Of a stretch of 64,000 bases of DNA, positions 28,442 through 37,784 are shown piece after piece (position 1 is the first letter of the stretch; each line of letters opens with the position of its first letter). This DNA comes from Pseudomonas graminis. Its GTDB lineage: Bacteria > Pseudomonadota > Gammaproteobacteria > Pseudomonadales > Pseudomonadaceae. A model generated the notes under the pieces. The model saw nothing but the letters and a program-made list of their open reading frames with translations, had not been told where the DNA came from and did no database searches. The position numbers and the translations under genes were made by a program. Location: assembly GCF_002093745.1 (NCBI RefSeq), contig NZ_MTSB01000001.1, positions 1 to 64,000 on the forward strand, written 5' to 3'.

Positions 28442-29506
28442 TCAGTCGCCGTCGTTGGCGTTGAAGCCCAACTGAATGCCCAATGCCTTGGCCAGCTCGC
28501 CTTCATGCAGGCGATGCACCGCGTTCAGGCTGTCATAGAACGCATTGAGTTGCTGGCGTCCCGTGTCAGTGGCCAGCAGATCGGCCAGCGGCGGCTTAAG
28601 TGCCGACAGCAGTGTGCGGCTGTTGGCGTAGGCTGCGTCGATTTTGTCGGCCAGCGGTTTCTGGTCGGCAGGCAGCAAGCCGCGCAGCCCTTTGTTGTCG
28701 ACGCCGGTCCAGACGGTTTCGGCGCTGATCAGGCTGGCTTCCAGACTGCTGAGTGACGATTTGCTGCGCCATGAATCCGCCTGGAACGGCTGCGGCTGCC
28801 CTTTGCTCTGGCGGCCCAGTGGCGTGCCCAGTTTTTTCTTCAGGCTGTCCAGCGCCGTGACCTGCACCCGCAGCAACTCGGCAATCGCTTCATGGGAATC
28901 GGCGTAGCGCTGGTTGGGGAATTTGCTCAACTGCGCGAGCATGCCGTCGGTGCTGTTCCAGCTGTTGAGGATTTCTTCGGCCAGTTGCTTCTGGCGCTCA
29001 CCGATGGCCATCAACAACGGGCAATAGCGCGCTTTCTGTTCAGCGTTGGCCATGTCGATTTCGGCATCGAACAGAATGTATTCATAGGCGGACAGCCCTT
29101 GAACCACAACGCTGGCCTTGGACAGCGCTTCGACGGTGACCTGCGGTTGTGCCGTGACCAGTTGCTCGACCTGACGGCCGACCAGGTTCTTCTTGTCCGG
29201 CCAGAACTGGATCTGCCAGGCGCGATTGCCTTCGGCCAGTGGGCCAATCAGCAGTGGTTGCAGCTCGGCCCAGGTTTTTTGCGCTTTCAGAAAGTCTGCA
29301 CGCGCGGTGGCCAGGTCAGTGTTGCCCTGACAAAACGCCAGCGCGCTGGCTGCCAGTTGACGATCAGCCTCGACCCAACGGCTGTAGGTCGGCAGGATCA
29401 CCTGTTTGGCAATCGCCGCAGACGTGACAGCCTGAGGATCGGAGGGCGAGCAGGCGCCCAACGCAAGCGCCGCAAGGCTGGTCAGCAACAACTTGGGTCG
29501 GAACAT
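28442..29506 (-). CDS. Imelysin family lipoprotein (second copy)
   Basis: The 354-residue product has a lipoprotein signal with ALGA|C near residue 19. The imelysin-type helical domain contains GLSAYEYILFD, which occupies the place of the GxHxxE motif but lacks its histidine. An AAGGAG precedes the ATG at 29506; 14 upstream codons were excluded. Imelysins such as EfeM/IcmP-like proteins are associated with periplasmic iron uptake. It lies between the di-haem protein and DUF1513 genes on one strand. Confidence 0.85.
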   Translation of the reverse strand: MFRPKLLLTSLAALALGACSPSDPQAVTSAAIAKQVILPTYSRWVEADRQLAASALAFCQGNTDLATARADFLKAQKTWAELQPLLIGPLAEGNRAWQIQFWPDKKNLVGRQVEQLVTAQPQVTVEALSKASVVVQGLSAYEYILFDAEIDMANAEQKARYCPLLMAIGERQKQLAEEILNSWNSTDGMLAQLSKFPNQRYADSHEAIAELLRVQVTALDSLKKKLGTPLGRQSKGQPQPFQADSWRSKSSLSSLEASLISAETVWTGVDNKGLRGLLPADQKPLADKIDAAYANSRTLLSALKPPLADLLATDTGRQQLNAFYDSLNAVHRLHEGELAKALGIQLGFNANDGD

Positions 29507-29579
29507 GTCCGGCTCCTTGATTTTGAAAAGACTATTTTTGAAAAGCATGTTTCGAACAAGCGATTTTCAGCGGCGCCAA

Positions 29580-31007
29580 TCATAACGAATTCAGGAACGC
29601 CAGCAGTGCTGCACGCTGTTCGGCGTCATAAGCCAATACCTGTCTTTGCGCCGCCTGAGCTTCGCCGCCATGCCACAGTATCGCCTCAAGTGCATTGCGT
29701 GCGCGACCGTCATGCAACAGTTGAGTGTGCCCGCTTACCGTCTCGGTCAGGCCCAGGCCCCACAGCGGCGGCGTGCGCCACTCGCTTCCGGTGGCCTGGA
29801 ATTCGGTGCGGTTATCCGCCAGCCCTTCGCCCATGTCGTGCAGCAGCAGGTCGCTGTAGGGACGAATCTCCTGGTTGGCCAGTTCAGGCTCGGCTGCATC
29901 GCTACGGGTCTTGAATGAAGGCGTATGGCACTGCTGGCAGCCCGCTTCAAAAAACAGATTCTTGCCGGCCAGCACCTGTGGGTCATCAACCTTGCGGCGT
30001 GCCGGAACGCCCAGATTGCGGGTGTAGAACTCCACGAGACGCAGGATATTGTCGCTGACCTCCGGCTCGCCCTGCGGACCATTGCCACTGGGCGCAGCCA
30101 GGCAATCGGTCTGAGCCGGCGTGCAATCGTCGAAACGGCGCAGGCTTGTGGTCAGGCCCATGTCACCGGAAAAGGCATGCACGTTCTGCTGGTTCAGAGT
30201 GGGTTGTCCTGCTTTCCAGCCGAACTTCCCCATGACGACTTTTTGCTGCGCATCATCCCAGACCCAGTTGGGCCGGCCGGAAATCCCGTCGGCGTTTTTG
30301 TCATCGGGATCGGCGTTGGCGAGGATGGCGTCATCCGCGATGGCCTCCAGCAACCCCAGGCCAATCATGGGCGGTGCGATACGTGCAGAGATGTGAGTAT
30401 CAGGGTGCATCGGGCCATAGCCCAACTGAGTGATCTGCAGAGTCGGCCGGCGTAACTCGACCGACGTGCCGTCGCGAAACATGACCGTGAGCGCGTCGTA
30501 TTCGACACGGACTTTGCCTTCCGGCGTAACGCCGGGGTTGGACATGTCCTGCAATTGCCCGCCATAAGTCGGTTCGGGCAGCACGCCATTGCGGCGGATC
30601 AGGTCCGCATAAGCCGGGTCGTCGGGAATCGACAACCTGACCAGCATCGAGACCGCGTTGCTGTCGCCTTCTTCCGGGGGATGCCCGCGGCCGTCTTTGA
30701 TATGGCAATTCTGACAGGCATTGGTGTTGAACAGCGGGCCCAGCCCGTCGCGGGCCGTCGTGGTCGATGGCGCGATCACCCAGGGGCTGCGGAAAAAGCT
30801 GTTGCCGACGCTGAAGTCCAGCCGACGCACTGGCGACAGATTGGCTGCGGGCATGGAGAATGCGTTCTGATCGCTCTTCCTGACCGTGGCGCTGCCTCCG
30901 GACAACGCTTCGCCCGGCTCTGCGTGGGTAAAGCGCGGGGCGTCATCGCACGCGCTCAGGACCAGAGTCGCGAGCAAGGCAAGGCAAAGACTAAACCGCG
31001 TACTCAT
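29580..31007 (-). CDS. Di-haem c-type cytochrome oxidoreductase (DUF1111)
   Basis: The 475-residue lipoprotein (VLSA|C) contains two haem-binding CxxCH motifs, NACQNCH near residue 97 and GCQQCH near 357, in the arrangement of the thiol oxidoreductase/DUF1111 family. The conserved RDGLGPLFNTNACQNCH context is present. It probably transfers electrons in the periplasm to or from iron handled by the adjacent imelysins. The two proteins on either side are imelysins, and all four genes run in one direction. Confidence 0.88.
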   Translation of the reverse strand: MSTRFSLCLALLATLVLSACDDAPRFTHAEPGEALSGGSATVRKSDQNAFSMPAANLSPVRRLDFSVGNSFFRSPWVIAPSTTTARDGLGPLFNTNACQNCHIKDGRGHPPEEGDSNAVSMLVRLSIPDDPAYADLIRRNGVLPEPTYGGQLQDMSNPGVTPEGKVRVEYDALTVMFRDGTSVELRRPTLQITQLGYGPMHPDTHISARIAPPMIGLGLLEAIADDAILANADPDDKNADGISGRPNWVWDDAQQKVVMGKFGWKAGQPTLNQQNVHAFSGDMGLTTSLRRFDDCTPAQTDCLAAPSGNGPQGEPEVSDNILRLVEFYTRNLGVPARRKVDDPQVLAGKNLFFEAGCQQCHTPSFKTRSDAAEPELANQEIRPYSDLLLHDMGEGLADNRTEFQATGSEWRTPPLWGLGLTETVSGHTQLLHDGRARNALEAILWHGGEAQAAQRQVLAYDAEQRAALLAFLNSL

Positions 31008-31304
31008 ACGTATCCTGCAACGAGGTGCAAATCGGGGCGTGCAAGCTTATCAGCCTCGTGCGGTTTGAATAAGAGGGATTATCGTTTGTGCCCTCCGTGT
31101 AGCGCTCTTGTTTCTCATCCCGGGCGTGGGGGAGACCCTGCGCGTTAACGGCACGCGCACATGTCGGTTCATTGCGAATGGCCGTCGCGCATTGAAGTGA
31201 AGGGCAATGGCCCCGATCAGTGCAGCCGGGCCGTCATCAGGACGTAGTGCCGATGCGTTGTATTGACATGGCAGCGCGCCGTAAACACTGAATACCTGTT
31301 CCCA
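31008..31304. other. Intergenic region between icmP-like and di-haem genes
   Basis: Apart from the terminator at 31305, I find no gene, remnant or RNA here. It presumably holds a promoter for the di-haem gene on the minus strand, so the cluster may be more than one transcript. Confidence 0.4.
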
Positions 31305-31341
31305 TAAAAAATGCCGTTCAGCGAGCTGACCGGCATTTTTT
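31305..31341 (-). terminator. Intrinsic terminator after the imelysin gene
   Basis: aaaaaatgccg and cggcatttttt form a stem that also includes pairing of gttcagc with gctgac. T runs lie on the minus-strand side, 24 bp after the imelysin stop. Confidence 0.8.
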
Positions 31342-31364
31342 GTGGCAGCAGGAAACGGACGCTA

Positions 31365-32723
31365 TCAGAACTCGTGGTCAGCGTTGTCCGGGCTCAGGTC
31401 GGTGATGCCCAGCTTGCCCGCCGCTTGCTCGATGGCACCGGTCTGTTTGACCAGCGCGGCGATGGCGTCACGAACGACCTGATTGCCAGCGGTATTGCCT
31501 GCTGCAATCAGCTGGTCGAAGTGCTCGCCCTTGTTGGCGTGATCGACGATGACCTGCAGCTTGGCCTGGGTGTCGTCCAGGTCGGCGCGCAGTGTGGCGT
31601 CAGTGGCCGGGTCTACCTTGGCGACCAGCGAAGAGAGGCTTGGGCCGCTGACTTTGCTGCCGTCGGTACGGGTGTATTCGCCCAGGTAAACGTTGCGGAT
31701 ACCTTTGCCGTTGTAGAAATGCGAGTTATGCGTGTTGTCGCTGAAGCAGTCGTGTTCGTCTTCACTGGAGTTGGCTTCCAGCGCGACTTTCATGCGCTCG
31801 CCCGCCAGTTCACCCAGTGACAGGCTGCCCATGCCGAACAGCATCTTGCGCAGGCCGCTCTCACCGGATTCGGCTTCCAGCGAGGCACGGTAGTTGTCGG
31901 CGACGCCCGCTCTCCAGTTGCCGGACATTTCTTCCAGGTCGCTGACCAGCAGATCGGTGACTGCCTTGAGGTAAGCGCGACGACGTTCGTTGTGGCCGCC
32001 CGTGGCGCCTGCGCCTTCAAGGTAATCGCTGGCCGGGCGGTTGCCGGCGCCCGGGCCGGTGCCGTTCAGGTCTTGGCCCCACAGCAGGAATTCGATGGCG
32101 TGGTAGCCGGTTGCAACGTTCGCCTCGGAGCCGCCCAGCTCGTTCAGGCTGGCCAGTTTTTCGGGGGTGATTTCCTTCACGTCGACCTTGTCTTCGCCCA
32201 CCTGAATCTCGGTGTTGGCGATGATATTGGCGGTGGCGCCCGGATTGCCCAGCGCGTGCTGGTAGTCCTTGGCCACGTAGTCGATCAGGCCTTCGTCCAG
32301 GGGCCAGGCGTTAACCTGTCCTTCCCAGTCGTCGATGATGGTGTTGCCGAAGCGGAAGACTTCGCTTTGCATGTAAGGCACACGGGCAGCGACCCACGCA
32401 TCACGCGCGGCTTTCAGGGTTTCGTCATTAGGCTTGGCCAGAAACGCGTCGACTGCAGTGCTCAGTTTTTTCGCACCGGCCTCGGCGTCGTCGAATACTG
32501 CCGACACCATGTTGGCGTAGTTTGCGACCACGGCTTTGGCTGCCGCGTCGTCGGTCTGGGCTGCTGCGGGCGCGGCGGCAGGGGCGGGTGCAGCAGGCGC
32601 AGCGGCCGGGGCAGCAGGTGCCGCCGGGGCTGGAGCGGCAGCCTTGTCCTTGCCTTCGCCGCAACCGGCGAGTGAGATAGCGATGGCCAACAGACTAGCG
32701 GTTGCCAGAGGCATACGAATCAT
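31365..32723 (-). CDS. icmP: Imelysin family lipoprotein (IcmP/EfeO-like)
   Basis: The 452-residue product has the lipobox ISLAG|C and a long Ala-Pro-rich linker (about 30-60). The imelysin domain carries the GxHxxE motif in TGYHAIEFLLWGQDLNGTGPG. The first residues and an AGGATT upstream support the ATG at 32723 over the longer frame. In PAO1 the gene in this order next to bifA is icmP. Related proteins bind iron in the periplasm, so the cluster is probably for iron acquisition; peptidase activity has been claimed for the family but is not visible here. Confidence 0.87.
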   Translation of the reverse strand: MIRMPLATASLLAIAISLAGCGEGKDKAAAPAPAAPAAPAAAPAAPAPAAAPAAAQTDDAAAKAVVANYANMVSAVFDDAEAGAKKLSTAVDAFLAKPNDETLKAARDAWVAARVPYMQSEVFRFGNTIIDDWEGQVNAWPLDEGLIDYVAKDYQHALGNPGATANIIANTEIQVGEDKVDVKEITPEKLASLNELGGSEANVATGYHAIEFLLWGQDLNGTGPGAGNRPASDYLEGAGATGGHNERRRAYLKAVTDLLVSDLEEMSGNWRAGVADNYRASLEAESGESGLRKMLFGMGSLSLGELAGERMKVALEANSSEDEHDCFSDNTHNSHFYNGKGIRNVYLGEYTRTDGSKVSGPSLSSLVAKVDPATDATLRADLDDTQAKLQVIVDHANKGEHFDQLIAAGNTAGNQVVRDAIAALVKQTGAIEQAAGKLGITDLSPDNADHEF

Positions 32724-32785
32724 GACGGAATCCTGCGTCGAAAAAAGTGATGGCGAGGGTGCGCCCATAAAATCTGCGACATGAT

Positions 32786-32804
32786 GCGAAAGATTTGCAT
32801 TCGA
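32786..32804 (-). promoter_or_regulatory. Weak Fur-box-like sequence upstream of icmP
   Basis: gcgaaagatttgcattcga keeps the GAT-n3-CATT core of a Fur box but matches only about 10 of 19 consensus bases. It lies 63 bp before the icmP start. It is offered only because the downstream cluster looks iron-related. Confidence 0.25.
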
Positions 32805-32904
32805 TGTAAAGGCAAAACGCCTTTGTGGTCGTGTTCAGGCATTCGGGAGGTTGTAACCGTCGGTTTCAAATGACTGATAATCGCCTCCTGCCCGGTCAGG
32901 TCAT

Positions 32905-34956
32905 TCAGTGCAACGCAGCGTTGCCCGGCCGACTCTGTTTCAGGTAAGTCAGCAACTCCCGGGCGGGCAGTGGCTTGCTGTACAGGTAGCCCTGACCTTC
33001 GTGGCAGCCTTCGGTCATCACGTAAGCCTCTTGCTCGACGGTTTCCACTCCTTCGGCAATGACCTGCATGCCCAGGCTTTTACCCAGCTGAATGATTGCG
33101 CGCACGATGGTGGCGTCATCGTCGTCGTCAATCAGGTCCTGAACGAAACTCTTGTCGATCTTGATCTTGTCCAGCGGCAGACTTTTCAGGTAGCTCAGCG
33201 ATGAGTAGCCCGTGCCGAAGTCATCAATGGCGATCAACGCACCGGAGCGTCGCAGGCTCAGGAGGTGTTGGGCGGCGGTATTAATGTCTTCCATCAGGCC
33301 GGTTTCAGTGACTTCCAGCTCCAGGCTGCGAGGCGGCAGGCGGTAGATCTGCAACAGGTTGTTGACCACGCGCGGCAGTTCGGCGTGATGCAGCTGCACG
33401 GTCGACAGGTTGACCGCCATGCGCAAATCGGTGAAGCCCTGATCGAGCCATTCGCGCAACTGGCGGCACGCCTGATCGAGCACCCATTCGCCGAGGGCGA
33501 TGATGGTGCCGTTCTGTTCGGCCAGTGGAATGAATACGTCCGGTGGCACCAGGCCGTGTTCCGGATGTTGCCAGCGGATCAGCGCCTCTACGCCGACCAC
33601 ACGGTGATCGCGGTAGCTGATCTGTGGCTGATAGACCAGATAGAGCTGATTACGCGGCAGGGCTTCGCGCAGGTCTTTTTCGAGTTCGCGGCGACGGCGC
33701 ATTTCGCTGTCCACACTGGCGATATAGAACTGATACCGGTTGCGTGAACGGGCCTTGGCGAGGGTCATGGTCTGTTCGGCTTTCTGCAGCAGCTTCTCGG
33801 TGCTGTCGCCGTCTTCGGGGAACAGGGTAATGCCGATGGTCGCTCGCAGCCGGATCTGTTGCTCGCCCACCACGAAGGGGGCTTCCAGTTCATCTAGAAT
33901 GTTTTGCGCCAGCTCGGCCGCTTCGTAGGGCTGTTCGATGTCGGCCTGCACCAGCGCAAACTGATCGCCGCCCAACCGCGCCAGTGCCCCGAGGCGTCCG
34001 CTGTGAGCGCGTAACCGGTCTGCCAGTGCCAGCAACAATTGGTCCCCCGATTGATAGCTGAACTGTTCGTTGATGCCTTTGAAATCGTCCAGGCCTACAC
34101 AGAGAATCGCCACCCGGTGCTGTTGACGTCCGGCGTCCTCCAGAATCCTGTCCAGCCCGGTCTGCAACTGGAGCCGATTGGGCAGGCCGGTGAGAAAATC
34201 GTACTGCGCCATGCGTTGCAGATTGTTCTCCGCCTCGTGCCGCAGGTAAGTATGACGCTCGATGGAGGCCAGCAACTGATTGGCCGTATTGACCCAGATC
34301 CCCAGTTCGTTTTTCTCGTGGCCTTTGAGCAGGGGCAGTTGATGTTCGCTGGGCCGGTCCGGGTTGATGGCGATCAGGTGTTCGATGATTTTGGACAGCG
34401 GCTTGGTCAGCAACCAGTGATAGACCAGGTACAACACCAGGCCCATTGCCAGAGCGCGCAATACGCCGGCAATGAAGATGACCCCGGCATTGAACAGAAA
34501 GCCTTCGCCATAATTGGCAGTGTCGAGGGTGATGCGCAGGTCGCCGTAGTACTCGCTGTAAGGGCTACGGCCCACCAGTTGAGTGGTGAAGCTGCGCTCC
34601 TGACCGAGGATGAGATCGGTCAGCCACCGGGTCGGAGACGCTTTGAGTGGACGGTCTTTTTCCGCAAGCAGGGTTTCGTTGGGATGGCCGATCGACGCCA
34701 TGCGCACCGAGTCATCCTGAAACAGGCCCTCGATGACCTGCATGCCCATTTCGCGATCAAGGCTGTAGACGGCCTGAGTCGACGGGTCACGGAACATACC
34801 GAGAATGCGTTCGGCATCGTTCGCAACGGCCTGACGGGTCTTGTACGCGTCGAAAACGATCTGCGCACAGCTCAGCACGACGCCTACCAGAAGCGCCGAA
34901 AGCAGCACGACGCGCAGCAACTTCACCGACAGGCTGTTCTTGAGTTCCAGCTTCAA
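32905..34956 (-). CDS. bifA: Bifunctional GGDEF/EAL protein BifA
   Basis: The 683-residue inner-membrane protein has helices at about 13-35 and 155-180 around a periplasmic domain, and a HAMP-like linker. A degenerate cyclase domain with GGDQF at 329-333 precedes an EAL domain with EALIRW at 457-462, DDFGTGYSSL and VIAEGVET. The GGDQF variant with an intact EAL is the known signature of BifA. BifA degrades cyclic di-GMP and so promotes swarming and reduces biofilm. An AAGGA precedes the ATG. Confidence 0.93.
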   Translation of the reverse strand: MKLELKNSLSVKLLRVVLLSALLVGVVLSCAQIVFDAYKTRQAVANDAERILGMFRDPSTQAVYSLDREMGMQVIEGLFQDDSVRMASIGHPNETLLAEKDRPLKASPTRWLTDLILGQERSFTTQLVGRSPYSEYYGDLRITLDTANYGEGFLFNAGVIFIAGVLRALAMGLVLYLVYHWLLTKPLSKIIEHLIAINPDRPSEHQLPLLKGHEKNELGIWVNTANQLLASIERHTYLRHEAENNLQRMAQYDFLTGLPNRLQLQTGLDRILEDAGRQQHRVAILCVGLDDFKGINEQFSYQSGDQLLLALADRLRAHSGRLGALARLGGDQFALVQADIEQPYEAAELAQNILDELEAPFVVGEQQIRLRATIGITLFPEDGDSTEKLLQKAEQTMTLAKARSRNRYQFYIASVDSEMRRRRELEKDLREALPRNQLYLVYQPQISYRDHRVVGVEALIRWQHPEHGLVPPDVFIPLAEQNGTIIALGEWVLDQACRQLREWLDQGFTDLRMAVNLSTVQLHHAELPRVVNNLLQIYRLPPRSLELEVTETGLMEDINTAAQHLLSLRRSGALIAIDDFGTGYSSLSYLKSLPLDKIKIDKSFVQDLIDDDDDATIVRAIIQLGKSLGMQVIAEGVETVEQEAYVMTEGCHEGQGYLYSKPLPARELLTYLKQSRPGNAALH

Positions 34957-35296
34957 TGGCCGTTCCTTAGTTCATGTCGGAGGGCGTATAACTTCACGGC
35001 CCTCGAAAAACCAGGTGCGCCTGTCGTGACATCTTAGAAGCGCACATGGTCGATCTTCGCGTTCCCTGCATCCACCGGCCAACGCCAACCCTGTGTGTCG
35101 GAAGGCGATAAGCGTCACTTGAGCAGAACACTGTAAAGAATTACGTCGTGGTAAGAGTCAGCCCGGATTTTCCGACAATACACAAAGTCCGGGCGGCAGG
35201 CGAAAAAAACATTCGTCAGTGGTGTGACCGGCAAGTCGATGTTTGACGCCGGGTGTTAATTCTTTGTCGTGATCACGGCGTTCCCAGGCGCGAACC
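34957..35296. other. Intergenic region between bifA and the sodB terminator
   Basis: This stretch separates two minus-strand genes and should contain the bifA promoter. I see no small gene, repeat or clear regulatory palindrome in it. Confidence 0.4.
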
Positions 35297-35325
35297 ATAA
35301 AAAAACCCGGCCGGGGCCGGGTTCT
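35297..35325 (-). terminator. Intrinsic terminator of sodB
   Basis: aacccggcc pairs with ggccgggtt around a short loop, and the minus strand continues in a run of seven T residues. It lies 16 bp after the sodB stop codon. Confidence 0.85.
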
Positions 35326-35340
35326 TCGATGACGCCAGGA

Positions 35341-35922
35341 TCAGGCAGCGTATTGCTTGGCCACGAAGTCCCAGTTCACGAGGTTCCAGAACGCTTCTAC
35401 GTACTTCGGACGCAGATTGCGGTAGTCGATGTAGTAGGCGTGTTCCCAGACGTCGCAGGTCAGCAATGGCTTGTCACCACTGGTCAACGGGTTGCCCGCA
35501 CCAATGGTGCTGGCCAGCGCCAGGGAGCCATCGGCTTTCTTCACCAGCCAGCCCCAGCCGGAGCCGAAGGTGCCGATGGATGTCTTGCTGAACTCTTCCT
35601 TGAACTTCTCGAAGGAACCGAACGCAGCATTGATTGCATCGGCCAGCGCGCCGGTAGGTTCGCCGCCGGCGTTTGGCGCCAGGCATTCCCAGTAGAACGT
35701 GTGGTTCCAGACTTGAGCGGCGTTGTTGAAGATACCGCCCGAAGAAGTCTTGATGATTTCTTCCAGAGTCTTGCCTTCGAACTCGGTGCCTGGCACCAGG
35801 TTGTTCAGGTTGACGACATAGGTGTTGTGGTGCTTGTCGTGGTGATATTCCAGAGTCTCCGCAGAAATGTGCGGCACCAGAGCGTCTTTGGCGTAGGGCA
35901 GTGGCGGCAATTCAAAAGCCAT
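35341..35922 (-). CDS. sodB: Iron superoxide dismutase
   Basis: The 193-residue enzyme has the metal ligands His27, His74, Asp157 and His161 ([11 protein letters not shown]). [18 protein letters not shown] and the residues around the site are of the iron type. It dismutates superoxide in the cytoplasm. A GGAGAT lies just upstream of the ATG. It is a single gene with its own terminator. Confidence 0.97.
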   Translation of the reverse strand: MAFELPPLPYAKDALVPHISAETLEYHHDKHHNTYVVNLNNLVPGTEFEGKTLEEIIKTSSGGIFNNAAQVWNHTFYWECLAPNAGGEPTGALADAINAAFGSFEKFKEEFSKTSIGTFGSGWGWLVKKADGSLALASTIGAGNPLTSGDKPLLTCDVWEHAYYIDYRNLRPKYVEAFWNLVNWDFVAKQYAA

Positions 35923-36114
35923 GGTTTATCTCCTTTACAGGTCAATTGCGGTAATCGCACGGCCGATCACGGGCGGCCAGATACAGCATGCACCGGGAGT
36001 TTTACTCTTTTGCGGCGCAGACCCCGGATCATAGCACCGGGTCTGCGGCATAACCACGCAACAACTGTGTGGGATAGAGGTTCCTGCTGTGTTGCCCCTG
36101 CGGACATGAAACCT

Positions 36115-36717
36115 TCAGGCCGAGCGAATCAGCTGGTAGGCCACGCTGAACATCATCACCGCAACCATCGCGTCCAGCAGGCGCCAGGTGGCGGGGCGTG
36201 CCAGCCAGGGGGCAAGCCACGCCGCGCCGATGGCAAGGGCTGAAAACCACAGCAGTGAAGCACTGGCTGCACCGGCCACGTAGGCGCCAGGCACGCTCTG
36301 CTGTGCGCCGAGCGAGCCGATCAGCAACACGGTGTCCAGATAGACATGCGGGTTGAGCAGGGTGACAGCCAGTGCGCTCAACAGCACGGTGCGGCGCGAC
36401 CTGATACCTGCCGCGGCGCTCTGTTCAAGGCTTTGTCTGGAGCAGGCACGGCGCAGGGCCTGCAAGCCATACACACTGAGGAAAATCACACCGCCCCAGC
36501 GCGCGACCGCCAGCAAGGTCGGGTTTTGCGCCAATACGTTGGCCAGGCCGAAGACGCCGACCGCAACCAGTATGGCGTCGCAGAGAATGCACAGCAGCGC
36601 GACGGGTACGTGGTGTTCACGACGTAGACCCTGAGCCAGCACGAACGCATTTTGCGAACCGATGGCCATGATCAGGCCTGCCGCGATCAGCAGGCCGTTG
36701 AGGTAGCTTTGCCACAT
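36115..36717 (-). CDS. argO: LysE/ArgO family amino-acid exporter
   Basis: The 200-residue protein has six hydrophobic helices and the LysE-family segment GLIMAIGSQNAFVLAQGLRREH at about 15-36, and NPHVYLDTVLLIGSLG. It should export arginine or lysine. It is divergent from argP, the usual activator of this exporter, across a 95-bp gap, which supports the ArgO identity. Confidence 0.9.
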   Translation of the reverse strand: MWQSYLNGLLIAAGLIMAIGSQNAFVLAQGLRREHHVPVALLCILCDAILVAVGVFGLANVLAQNPTLLAVARWGGVIFLSVYGLQALRRACSRQSLEQSAAAGIRSRRTVLLSALAVTLLNPHVYLDTVLLIGSLGAQQSVPGAYVAGAASASLLWFSALAIGAAWLAPWLARPATWRLLDAMVAVMMFSVAYQLIRSA

Positions 36718-36771
36718 GAAGAGTGTCCCGTTGAGCCGATTCAGGTGGCGATTCTCGTCCCTGAAGCGTTA

Positions 36772-36812
36772 TAAGGAAAACCAATAATGCTGATCGCTCA
36801 TTAGGAAAACTG
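36772..36812. promoter_or_regulatory. Repeated element in the argO-argP divergent region
   Basis: taaggaaaacca at 36772 recurs as ttaggaaaactg at 36801, 29 bases apart. The second copy includes the argP ribosome site. The spacing of about three helical turns would suit a LysR-type regulator, so these may be ArgP contacts; this is inference from position. Confidence 0.35.
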
Positions 36813-37712
36813 ATGTTCGACTACAAATTGTTATCAGCGCTCGCGGCGGTCATCGAACAGGCTGGCTTCGAACGTGCCGCCCACGTGTTAGGCCTGTCAC
36901 AGTCGGCGGTTTCGCAGCGCATCAAATTGCTCGAAGCGCGGATCGGTCAGCCGGTCCTCGTGCGTGCAACGCCGCCCAGTCCGACCGACATCGGGCGTCG
37001 CCTGCTCAACCATGTGCAACAGGTGCGCCTGCTGGAGCGGGACTTACAGAGCCAGGTGCCGTCTCTGGATGAAGAGGGAATGCCCGAGCGCCTGCGAATC
37101 GCCTTGAATGCCGACAGCCTTGCGACCTGGTGGGCGCCGGCAGTCGGGGAGTTCTGCGCGCAACACCGCCTGCTGCTCGACCTGGTCCTGGAAGATCAGG
37201 ACGTCGGGCTCAAACGAATGCGTGCCGGTGAGGTAGCGGCCTGCCTGTGTGGCAGCGAACGGCCAGTGGCCGGTGCTCGCAGCCAGTTGCTGGGCGCCAT
37301 GCGCTATCGCGCGCTGGCCAGCCCGTCATTTATCGCCCGGCACTTTCCGGACGGTGTCAGCGCTCAAGCGCTGTCCAGGTCGGCCGCGCTGGTGTACGGA
37401 CCGGATGATTTCCTGCAGCATCGGTACCTGGCTCTTTTGGGGGTGCAGGATGGTTTCGAGCATCATCTATGCCCGTCATCCGAGGGTTTCATCCGTATGA
37501 TCGAAGCTGGCATGGGCTGGGGGCTGGCGCCCGAGCTGCAGGTGCGCGAGCAATTGCGCAACGGCTCGTTGCGCGAACTGCTTCCCGAGCGCTGCATCGA
37601 TGTGCCGCTGTACTGGCATCATTGGCGCAACGGCGGTCAGTTGCTCACGCGTCTAACCGAACACCTTGCGCAACACTCGGCACGCTGGCTGGTGCCGCTG
37701 AGCGAAGAATGA
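36813..37712 (+). CDS. argP: LysR-type regulator ArgP
   Basis: The 299-residue protein has an N-terminal winged helix-turn-helix (AAHVLGLSQSAVSQRIKLLEARIGQPVLVR) and a periplasmic-binding-like effector domain. It matches ArgP/IciA, which senses lysine and arginine and activates argO. The divergent exporter gene supports this. AGGAAAAC precedes the ATG. Confidence 0.9.
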   Translation: MFDYKLLSALAAVIEQAGFERAAHVLGLSQSAVSQRIKLLEARIGQPVLVRATPPSPTDIGRRLLNHVQQVRLLERDLQSQVPSLDEEGMPERLRIALNADSLATWWAPAVGEFCAQHRLLLDLVLEDQDVGLKRMRAGEVAACLCGSERPVAGARSQLLGAMRYRALASPSFIARHFPDGVSAQALSRSAALVYGPDDFLQHRYLALLGVQDGFEHHLCPSSEGFIRMIEAGMGWGLAPELQVREQLRNGSLRELLPERCIDVPLYWHHWRNGGQLLTRLTEHLAQHSARWLVPLSEE

Positions 37713-37784
37713 TCGTCAATACGATCATGTGTAATCAATGCAGGCAGGTGTAGCCTTTCTGCAGACCCGTTAATGGAGCGGTAA

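Noticed and set aside
31008..31304. Small coding gene between icmP and the di-haem gene
   Set aside because: Both strands were read; frames are short, lack start signals and show no family resemblance.
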